Source: Bombus terrestris (lineage: Eukaryota; Arthropoda; Insecta; Hymenoptera; Apidae). From it: a stretch of 64,000 nucleotides of DNA. The stretch spans positions 15,646,164 to 15,710,163 of the forward strand of contig NC_063274.1 in assembly GCF_910591885.1 (NCBI RefSeq), given 5' to 3'. Under the pieces are notes generated by a model. That model was not told the DNA's origin. It did no database searches and was given only the letters and a program-made list of their open reading frames with translations. The position numbers and the translations under genes are program-made. This document shows, piece by piece, positions 16,337 through 26,048 of the stretch (positions within the stretch are counted from its first letter, which is position 1; each line of letters begins with the position of its first letter).

Positions 16337-17710
16337 ACGTTATATCGTTATAGTATATAACGTTATACGTTATAACGATATAGTATATAACGTTTTACGT
16401 TATATCGTAATACTACATAACGTTATACGTTATATCGCTATCGTATATAACGTTATACGTTATATCGTTATCGTATATAACGTTTTACGTTATATCGTTG
16501 TAGTATATAACGTTATACGTTATATCGTTATCGTATATAACGTTTTACGTTATATCGTTATAGTATATAACGTTATACGTTATATCGATATAGCATATCA
16601 CGTTATACGTTATATCGTTATAGTTTATAACGTTATACGTTATATCGTTATAGTATATAACGTTATACGCTATATCGATATAGTATATAACGTTATACGT
16701 TATATCGATATAGTATATAACGTTATACGTTATAACGATATAGTTTATAACGTTATACGTTATATCGTTATAGTATATAACGTTATACGCTATATCGATA
16801 TAGTATATAACGTTATACGTTATATCGATATAGTATATAACGTTATACGTTATAACGATATAGTTTATAACGTTATACGTTATATCGTTATCGTATATAA
16901 CGTTATACGTTATATCGCTATCGTATATAACGTTATACGTTATATGGATATAGCATATAACGTTATACGTTATATCGTTATCGTATATAACGTTATACGT
17001 TATATCGCTATCGTATATAACGTTATACGTTATATCGTTATCGTATATAACGTTATACGTTATATCGTTATAGTATATAACGTTATACGTTATATGGATA
17101 TAGCATATAACGTTATACGTTATATCGTAATACTACATAACGTTATACGTTATATCGATATAGTATATAACGTTTTACGTTATATCGTTATAGTATATAA
17201 CGTTATACATTATATCGATATAGCATATCACGTTATACGTTATATCGTTATAGTTTATAACGTTATACGTTATATCGTTATCGTATATAACGTTATACGT
17301 TATATGGTAATACTACATAACGTTATACGTTATATCGTAATACTACATAACGTTATACGTTATATCGTTATAGTATATAACGTTATACTTTATATCGATA
17401 TAATATATAACGTTTTACGTTATATCGTTATCGTATATAACGTTTTACGTTATATCGTAATACTACATAACGTTATACGTTATATCGTAATACTACATAA
17501 CGTTATACGTTATATCGTTATAGTACATAACGTTATACGTTTTATCGCTATCGTATATAACGTTATCCGTTATATCCTAATACTACATAACGTTATACGT
17601 TATATCGTTATCGTATATAACGTTATACGTTATATGGATATAGCATATAACGTTATACGTTATATCGTTATCGTATATAACGTTATCCGTTATATCGTTA
17701 TCGTATATAA

Positions 17711-20440
17711 CGTTATGCGTTATATCGATATAGTTTATAACGTTATACGTTATATCGTTATCGTATATAACGTTATACGTTATATCGATATCGTATATAA
17801 CGTTTTACGTTATATCGTTATAGTATATAACGTTATACGTTATAACGATATAGTTTATAACGTTATACGTTATATCGCTATCGTATATAACGTTATACGT
17901 TATATCGTTATCGTATATAACGTTATACGGTATATCGTTATAGTATATAACGTTATACGTTATATTGTTATAGTACATAACGTTATACGTTATATCGATA
18001 TCGTATATAACGTTTTACGTTATATCGTAATACTACATAACGTTATACGTTATATCGTAATACTACATAACGTTATACGTTATATCGTTATAGTACATAA
18101 CGTTATACGTTTTATCGCTATCGTATATAACGTTATCCGTTATATCCTAATACTACATAACGTTATACGTTATATCGTTATCGTATATAACGTTATACGT
18201 TATATGGATATAGCATATAACGTTATACGTTATATCGTTATCGTATATAACGTTATCCGTTATATCGTTATCGTATATAACGTTATGCGTTATATCGTTA
18301 TAGTATATAACGTTATACGTTATAACGATATAGTTTATAACGTTATACGCTATATCGATATAGTATATAACGTTATACGTTAAATCGATATAGTATATAA
18401 CGTTATACGTTATATCGATATAGTATATAACGTTATACGTTATATCGTAATACTACATAACGTTATACGTTATATCGTAATACTACATAACGTTATACGT
18501 TATATCGATATAGTATATAACGTTTTACGTTATATCGATATAGTATATAACGTTATACGTTATAACGATATAGTATATAACGTTATACGTTATATCGTTA
18601 TCGTATATAACGTTATACGTTATATCGTTATAGTACATAAAGTTATACGTTATATCGCTATCGTATATAACGTTATACGTTATATCGTTATAGTATATAA
18701 CGTTATACGTTATAACGATATAGTATATAACGTTTTACGTTATATCGTAATACTACATAACGTTATACGTTATATCGTTATCGTATATAACGTTATACGT
18801 TATATCGTTATCGTATATAACGTTTTACGTTATATCGTTATAGTATATAACGTTATACGTTATATCGATATAGCATACCACGATATACGTTATATCGTTA
18901 TAGTTTATAACGTTATACGTTATATCGCTATCGTATATAACGTTATACGTTATATCGTTATAGTATATAACGTTATACGTTATAACGATATAGTATATAA
19001 CGTATAACGTTATATCGTAATACTACATAACGTTATACGTTATATCGTTATCGTATATAACGTTATACGTTATATCGTTATCGTATATAACGTTTTACGT
19101 TATATCGTTATAGTACATAACGTTATACGTTATATCGTTATCGTATATAACGTTATACGCTATATCGTTATAGTACATAACGTTATACGTTATATCGTTA
19201 TCGTATATAACGTTATACGCTATATCGTTATAGTATATAACGTTATACGTTATATCGTTACAGTATATAGCGTTATACGTTATATCGCTAGAGTACATAA
19301 CGTTATACGTTATATCGCTATCGTATATAACGTTATACGTTATATCGTTATCGCATATAACGTTATGCGTTATATCGTTATCGTATCTAACGTTATACGT
19401 TATATCGTAATACTACATAACGTTATACGTTATATCCTAATACTACATAACGTTATACGTTATATCGATATAGTATATAACGTTTTACGTTATATCGATA
19501 TAGTATATAACGTTATACGTTATAACGATGTAGTATATAACGTTATACGTTATATCGTTATAGTATATAACGTTATACGTTATATCGATATCGTATATAA
19601 CGTTTTACGTTATATCGTTATAGTATATAACGTTATACGTTATATCGATATAGCATATCACGTTATACGTTATATCGTTATAGTATATAACGTTATACGT
19701 TATATCGATATAGCATATCACGTTATACGTTATATCGTTATAGTTTATAACGCTATACGTTATATCGTAATACTACATAACGTTATACGTTGTATCGTAA
19801 TACTACATAACGTTATACGTTATATCGTTATAGTATATAACGTTATACGTTATATGGATATAGCATATAACGTTATACGTTATATCGTTATAGTATATAA
19901 CGTTATACGTTATATGGATATAGCATATAACGTTATACGTTATATCGTAATACTGCATAACGTTATACGTTATATCGTAATACTACATAACGTTATACGT
20001 TATATCGTAATACTACATAACGTTATACGTTATATCGTTATAGTATATAACGTTATACGTTATATGGATATAGCATATAACGTTATACGTTATATCGTAA
20101 TACTACATAACGTTATACGTTATATCGTAATACTACATAACGTTATACGTTATATCGTTATAGTATATAACGTTATACGTTATATGGATATAGCATATAA
20201 CGTTATACGTTATATCGTAATACTACATAACGTTATACGTTATATCGTAATACTACATAACGTTATACGTTATATCGTTATCGTATATAACGTTATACGT
20301 TATATCTTTATAGTACATAACGTTATACGTTATAACGATATAGTTTATAACGTTATACGTTATATCGTTATCGTATATAACGTTATACGTTATATCGTTA
20401 TAGTACATAACGTTATACGTTATATCGATATCGTATATAA
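17711..20440 (+). repeat. Higher-order repeat copy, ~2.73 kb, pair with 21461-24190
   Basis: Matches 21461-24190 at offset 3750 bp (125 monomers). Shared rare markers include TAGCATACCA followed by CGATATACGT at 18871 and 22621, CAGTATATAG at 19261 and 23011, and GAGTACATAA at 19291 and 23041. The only local difference I noticed is CGTATAACGT at 19001 versus CGTTTTACGT at 22751. Confidence 0.85.
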
Positions 20441-21460
20441 CGTTATACGTTATATCGTTATCGTATATAACGTTATACGTTATATCGTTATAGTATATAA
20501 CGTTATACGTTATATGGATATAGCATATAACGTTATACGTTATATCGTAATACTACATAACGTTATACGTTATATCGATATAGTATATAACGTTTTACGT
20601 TATATCGTTATAGTATATAACGTTATACATTATATCGATATAGCATATCACGTTATACGTTATATCGTTATAGTTTATAACGTTATACGTTATATCGTTA
20701 TCGTATATAACGTTATACGTTATATGGTAATACTACATAACGTTATACGTTATATCGTAATACTACATAACGTTATACGTTATATCGTTATAGTATATAA
20801 CGTTATACTTTATATCGATATAATATATAACGTTTTACGTTATATCGTTATCGTATATAACGTTTTACGTTATATCGTAATACTACATAACGTTATACGT
20901 TATATCGTAATACTACATAACGTTATACGTTATATCGTTATAGTTTATAACGTTATACGTTATATCGCTATCGTATATAACGTTATACGTTATATCGTTA
21001 TCGTATATAACGTTATACAGTATATCGTTATAGTATATAACGTTATACGTTATATTGTTATAGTACATAACGTTATAGGTTATATCGATATCGTATATAA
21101 CGTTTTACGTTATATCGTTATAGTATATAACGTTATACGTTATAACGATATAGTTTATAACGTTATACGTTATATCGTTATCGTATATAACGTTTTGCGT
21201 TATATCGTTATAGTATATAACGTTATACGCTATATCGATATAGCATATCACGTTATACGTTATAACGATATAGTTTATAACGTTATACGTTATAACGATA
21301 TAGTTTATAACGTTATACGTTATATCGTTATCGTATATAACGTTATACATTATATCGCTATCGTATATAACGTTATACGTTATATCGTTATAGTATATAA
21401 CGTTATACGCTATATCGATATAGTATATAACGTTATACGTTATATCGATATAGTATATAA

Positions 21461-24190
21461 CGTTATGCGTTATATCGATATAGTTTATAACGTTATACGT
21501 TATATCGTTATCGTATATAACGTTATACGTTATATCGATATCGTATATAACGTTTTACGTTATATCGTTATAGTATATAACGTTATACGTTATAACGATA
21601 TAGTTTATAACGTTATACGTTATATCGCTATCGTATATAACGTTATACGTTATATCGTTATCGTATATAACGTTATACGGTATATCGTTATAGTATATAA
21701 CGTTATACGTTATATTGTTATAGTACATAACGTTATACGTTATATCGATATCGTATATAACGTTTTACGTTATATCGTAATACTACATAACGTTATACGT
21801 TATATCGTAATACTACATAACGTTATACGTTATATCGTTATAGTACATAACGTTATACGTTTTATCGCTATCGTATATAACGTTATCCGTTATATCCTAA
21901 TACTACATAACGTTATACGTTATATCGTTATCGTATATAACGTTATACGTTATATGGATATAGCATATAACGTTATACGTTATATCGTTATCGTATATAA
22001 CGTTATCCGTTATATCGTTATCGTATATAACGTTATGCGTTATATCGTTATAGTATATAACGTTATACGTTATAACGATATAGTTTATAACGTTATACGC
22101 TATATCGATATAGTATATAACGTTATACGTTAAATCGATATAGTATATAACGTTATACGTTATATCGATATAGTATATAACGTTATACGTTATATCGTAA
22201 TACTACATAACGTTATACGTTATATCGTAATACTACATAACGTTATACGTTATATCGATATAGTATATAACGTTTTACGTTATATCGATATAGTATATAA
22301 CGTTATACGTTATAACGATATAGTATATAACGTTATACGTTATATCGTTATCGTATATAACGTTATACGTTATATCGTTATAGTACATAAAGTTATACGT
22401 TATATCGCTATCGTATATAACGTTATACGTTATATCGTTATAGTATATAACGTTATACGTTATAACGATATAGTATATAACGTTTTACGTTATATCGTAA
22501 TACTACATAACGTTATACGTTATATCGTTATCGTATATAACGTTATACGTTATATCGTTATCGTATATAACGTTTTACGTTATATCGTTATAGTATATAA
22601 CGTTATACGTTATATCGATATAGCATACCACGATATACGTTATATCGTTATAGTTTATAACGTTATACGTTATATCGCTATCGTATATAACGTTATACGT
22701 TATATCGTTATAGTATATAACGTTATACGTTATAACGATATAGTATATAACGTTTTACGTTATATCGTAATACTACATAACGTTATACGTTATATCGTTA
22801 TCGTATATAACGTTATACGTTATATCGTTATCGTATATAACGTTTTACGTTATATCGTTATAGTACATAACGTTATACGTTATATCGTTATCGTATATAA
22901 CGTTATACGCTATATCGTTATAGTACATAACGTTATACGTTATATCGTTATCGTATATAACGTTATACGCTATATCGTTATAGTATATAACGTTATACGT
23001 TATATCGTTACAGTATATAGCGTTATACGTTATATCGCTAGAGTACATAACGTTATACGTTATATCGCTATCGTATATAACGTTATACGTTATATCGTTA
23101 TCGCATATAACGTTATGCGTTATATCGTTATCGTATCTAACGTTATACGTTATATCGTAATACTACATAACGTTATACGTTATATCCTAATACTACATAA
23201 CGTTATACGTTATATCGATATAGTATATAACGTTTTACGTTATATCGATATAGTATATAACGTTATACGTTATAACGATGTAGTATATAACGTTATACGT
23301 TATATCGTTATAGTATATAACGTTATACGTTATATCGATATCGTATATAACGTTTTACGTTATATCGTTATAGTATATAACGTTATACGTTATATCGATA
23401 TAGCATATCACGTTATACGTTATATCGTTATAGTATATAACGTTATACGTTATATCGATATAGCATATCACGTTATACGTTATATCGTTATAGTTTATAA
23501 CGCTATACGTTATATCGTAATACTACATAACGTTATACGTTGTATCGTAATACTACATAACGTTATACGTTATATCGTTATAGTATATAACGTTATACGT
23601 TATATGGATATAGCATATAACGTTATACGTTATATCGTTATAGTATATAACGTTATACGTTATATGGATATAGCATATAACGTTATACGTTATATCGTAA
23701 TACTGCATAACGTTATACGTTATATCGTAATACTACATAACGTTATACGTTATATCGTAATACTACATAACGTTATACGTTATATCGTTATAGTATATAA
23801 CGTTATACGTTATATGGATATAGCATATAACGTTATACGTTATATCGTAATACTACATAACGTTATACGTTATATCGTAATACTACATAACGTTATACGT
23901 TATATCGTTATAGTATATAACGTTATACGTTATATGGATATAGCATATAACGTTATACGTTATATCGTAATACTACATAACGTTATACGTTATATCGTAA
24001 TACTACATAACGTTATACGTTATATCGTTATCGTATATAACGTTATACGTTATATCTTTATAGTACATAACGTTATACGTTATAACGATATAGTTTATAA
24101 CGTTATACGTTATATCGTTATCGTATATAACGTTATACGTTATATCGTTATAGTACATAACGTTATACGTTATATCGATATCGTATATAA
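21461..24190 (+). repeat. Higher-order repeat copy, ~2.73 kb, pair with 17711-20440
   Basis: Second copy of the preceding block, ending about 260 bp before the retrotransposon. The first copy has no insertion at a comparable place, so the insertion is not part of the duplicated unit. Confidence 0.85.
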
Positions 24191-24444
24191 CGTTTTACGT
24201 TATATCGTTATAGTATATAACGTTATACGTTATATCGATATAGCATATCACGTTATACGTTATATCGTTATAGTATATAACGTTATACGTTATATCGATA
24301 TAGCATATCACGTTATACGTTATATCGTTATAGTTTATAACGCTATACGTTATATCGTAATACTACATAACGTTATACGTTATATCGTAATACTACATAA
24401 CGTTATACGTTATATCGTTATAGTATATAACGTTATACGTTATA

Positions 24445-24448
24445 TGGA
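24445..24448. repeat. Target-site duplication TGGA, left
   Basis: TGGA lies directly before the 5' LTR and again directly after the 3' LTR at 29593-29596. Satellite and LTR-end sequence happen to agree further, so 4 to 9 bp would fit. Four is favoured because the LTRs then share all 456 bp and have TGTAA/TTATA imperfect inverted ends. Confidence 0.8.
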
Positions 24449-24453
24449 TGTAA

Positions 24454-24492
24454 AATCCCTAGAGTCCTTTTAGGATAGGGATTCTTTTTTTT
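24454..24492 (+). promoter_or_regulatory. Stem-loop plus T8 at the LTR 5' end
   Basis: AATCCCTA (24454-24461) pairs with TAGGGATT (24476-24483), and TCCT (24465-24468) pairs with AGGA (24472-24475). There is a GAG bulge on the left arm and a TTT loop. A run of eight T follows at 24485-24492. The same structure lies at 29142-29180. In 3' LTR transcripts it would sit at the start of U3. The role is unknown. Confidence 0.7.
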
Positions 24493-24702
24493 GTACGGGT
24501 AGCACGACAGGCTGTGTCTAACGGAGAGACCGATCTTTCTTTGTTGCACGGACGACGAGTGAAGAAGCACGTGGTCTCCAGACGGACGGATAGAGAGTAC
24601 ATTAGAGAGAGAGACAAGGCTATAGAATAAGTGTTTAAGATTGCAAAGACTAAAGATTTAAGATTTAAGACTGAAGAAGAAAGACAGGTAGCTCAGGACG
24701 TT

Positions 24703-24723
24703 GAAAATCGATTCTCGATTTTC
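24703..24723 (+). promoter_or_regulatory. Perfect 9-bp hairpin in the LTR
   Basis: GAAAATCGA (24703-24711) and TCGATTTTC (24715-24723) are exact reverse complements with a 3-nt loop. The right arm begins inside a 12-nt motif, CTCGATTTTCAG (24714-24725), that recurs at 24849-24860. The left arm is also complementary to the leader after the LTR. The same hairpin is in the 3' LTR at 29391-29411. Confidence 0.75.
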
Positions 24724-24837
24724 AGGTAAACATCGTACCAAAGACTTATAATTTCCCGTTTAGATAATCATCGCTATTGATTGTTATAGTCGCATATTAA
24801 TTGTCGCTCACTTTTGTATTTTATCCAATCATTTCAT

Positions 24838-24843
24838 AATAAA
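24838..24843 (+). promoter_or_regulatory. Poly(A) signal AATAAA, 5' LTR copy
   Basis: AATAAA begins the A-rich stretch AATAAAAAAA in the LTR's 3' part. With usual spacing, cleavage would fall about 15-25 nt downstream, leaving a U5 of only about 40 nt. This copy must be bypassed in genomic transcripts. Confidence 0.6.
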
Positions 24844-24904
24844 AAAACCTCGATTTTCAGACTTCAGAATCGATCCCTGAATTAACCTATTATTGAACCT
24901 TATA

Positions 24905-24923
24905 AATCGATTTTCGCCACGCC
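24905..24923 (+). other. Leader between 5' LTR and gag; primer site expected here
   Basis: Only 19 nt separate the LTR from the gag ATG. The sequence has no TGG start, so it does not look like the complement of a tRNA CCA end, and I see none in the next 40 nt either. Its first 11 nt, AATCGATTTTC, are the exact reverse complement of 24703-24713 in the LTR, which raises a self-priming arrangement like that known for Tf1. Confidence 0.5.
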
Positions 24924-26048
24924 ATGCCGCTGAGAGTTAACCTACGCGTCGTCATGATCGAGAACGCGAAAGGGGAGAAGATAGAGAGTATAGAATCTAT
25001 CAGGAGACCAGAAGACGAAATGTGCTATATTTTCCCCCCAGAATATCAAGAAAGAAAGTACCACCAACAATTATTTAGTTTACCAACAGTGAAAAAGACC
25101 GCAAACAGTCTAACCAAGGTAGGCCAATATAGGAATATTAAAATCACAATAGACGATGAGACAGCAGCACTGTATACCGATACGGATTCAAACTTCGTAT
25201 TCCGAGACATTGTCTTAGAGGAAGCAGAAATAACCTACACAAGAAAAACAAAGACGGAAATCGAAAAACCCAACCTGGACATGGAAAGACTTCTAGAGGC
25301 CCTTCAAAGACGAGATAAGAGGGAGATAGAGGAAATAAACTTCAATATAGAACGGTTTGAAGGAACCCAGAAAGCCGCAAACTGGATAGCAGAGTATGAA
25401 GAGGAATGCAAAAAATACAAAATAAAAAGCGATGAGGAAAAAATCAAAGGTTTGAGAAAGTACCTAGGAAAAACAGCAGAAAAGTGGTATCAAACAAATC
25501 TACTGAAAGCTGAAGAACACAACTGGGAAGATTGGAAAGAAGCATTTCTCAAAACTTTTAAGAATAAAGGTTGGTCGGCAATACGATATGCTTACAACTT
25601 TAAATACCTTTCAGGGTCGCTCGTAGAATATGCAATAGAGAAAGAAAGACTAATATTGGAAGTAAAAAGGAAAATGGATGAAGAGGTGAGGATACACCTG
25701 ATTGTCATGGGATTACCTATCGAAATCCAGGACAAAATCGATAGGGAAAATATACAGACAACAAATGACCTAATAGCAACTTTGGGACAACATGAAGACT
25801 GGAGAAAAAGGAAAGAAACACAAGAAAGAAGGATAGACGCGGTTAAAAAGGAAAACCCACCATTCAAAAAAAAACCATGCACAATCTGTGAAGCACTGAA
25901 CTTTCCGGGCCGATTCCACCCAGTGGAACTATGTAGAAATAGAGACAGAAACCCCCAGAAGAAACCCAAACAAATAAATTCACTGGAGGCGTTCACATCA
26001 GAAAATGAAATAGCAGGAACATCGGATGAGGAGGAAGAAAAAAACTAA
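24924..26048 (+). CDS. gag: Gag polyprotein (capsid and nucleocapsid)
   Basis: A 374-residue structural protein that would assemble the cytoplasmic particle and package element RNA. The ATG at 24924 is the first after an in-frame TAA that overlaps the LTR end (24903-24905). Residues about 145-290 resemble the retrotransposon Gag capsid family: a W at 154, the stretch AEKWYQTNLL, NWEDWKEAFLKTF, and later VMGLPIEIQDKI. Residues 319-337 form a zinc-knuckle-like motif, C319-X2-C322-X9-H332-X4-C337 (PCTICEALNFPGRFHPVELC), with a nine-residue gap where the usual knuckle has four. The C-terminus is acidic and ends immediately after a -1 slippery heptamer, so Pol is probably made as a Gag-Pol fusion. 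Family assignment comes from motifs and position, not a search. Confidence 0.9.
   Translation: MPLRVNLRVVMIENAKGEKIESIESIRRPEDEMCYIFPPEYQERKYHQQLFSLPTVKKTANSLTKVGQYRNIKITIDDETAALYTDTDSNFVFRDIVLEEAEITYTRKTKTEIEKPNLDMERLLEALQRRDKREIEEINFNIERFEGTQKAANWIAEYEEECKKYKIKSDEEKIKGLRKYLGKTAEKWYQTNLLKAEEHNWEDWKEAFLKTFKNKGWSAIRYAYNFKYLSGSLVEYAIEKERLILEVKRKMDEEVRIHLIVMGLPIEIQDKIDRENIQTTNDLIATLGQHEDWRKRKETQERRIDAVKKENPPFKKKPCTICEALNFPGRFHPVELCRNRDRNPQKKPKQINSLEAFTSENEIAGTSDEEEEKN
26039..26045 (+). promoter_or_regulatory. Programmed -1 frameshift site A AAA AAC
   Basis: In the gag frame the last codons are GAA AAA AAC TAA, so the classical -1 heptamer A AAA AAC sits directly before the gag stop (26046-26048). 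Pol lies exactly in the -1 frame. That frame opens after a TGA at 26027-26029, giving a 19-nt overlap. I did not identify a convincing downstream pseudoknot. Confidence 0.85.

Larger units (their letters stand above)
1..24448. repeat. Left satellite array, 30-bp monomer
   Basis: About 815 head-to-tail monomers of 30 bp. The decamer AACGTTATAC is nearly invariant (main variants AACGTTTTAC and CACGTTATAC). The next decamer is usually GTTATATCGT, GTTATATCGA, GTTATATGGA, GTTATATCGC, GTTATAACGA or GCTATATCGA, and the third is TATAGTATAT, TATCGTATAT, AATACTACAT, TATAGCATAT, TATAGTTTAT or TATAGTACAT. GC is about 23-27%. Each monomer has a 12-bp perfect dyad, TATAACGTTATA. The array begins before the window and ends exactly at the retrotransposon. 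I see no gene in it. The open frames through it (116-7975, 8357-14614 and others) are by-products of a period divisible by three and encode only a YNVIRYIVIV-like decapeptide repeat. Confidence 0.98.
24449..24904 (+). repeat. 5' LTR (456 bp)
   Basis: Begins TGTAAAATCC and ends CCTTATA, giving TG...TA rather than the canonical TG...CA. It is repeated at 29137-29592, offset 4688, with no difference that I can see. It holds a 5' stem-loop with a T8 tract, a TATA-like stretch TATAGAATAA (24621-24630, weak), a 9-bp hairpin (24703-24723) and an AATAAA signal (24838-24843). The last base is set by comparing the two copies: they agree to 24904/29592 and then differ (AATCG inside, TGGAT outside). Confidence 0.95.

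Noticed and set aside
1..24448. CRISPR array (regular ~30-bp repeats)
   Set aside because: Repeats abut with no unique spacers, the array runs to tens of kilobases, and no cas genes are present. It is a tandem satellite.
24454..24492. Bacterial rho-independent terminator
   Set aside because: The hairpin plus T-run resembles one, but it lies inside the LTR of a eukaryotic retrotransposon. Only its structure is reported.
25592..25996. Antisense open frames within gag and pol (also 26170-26451, 26686-27108, 28752-29036 and others)
   Set aside because: They are shadows of the sense coding frames, with hydrophobic nonsense composition and no recognisable motifs.
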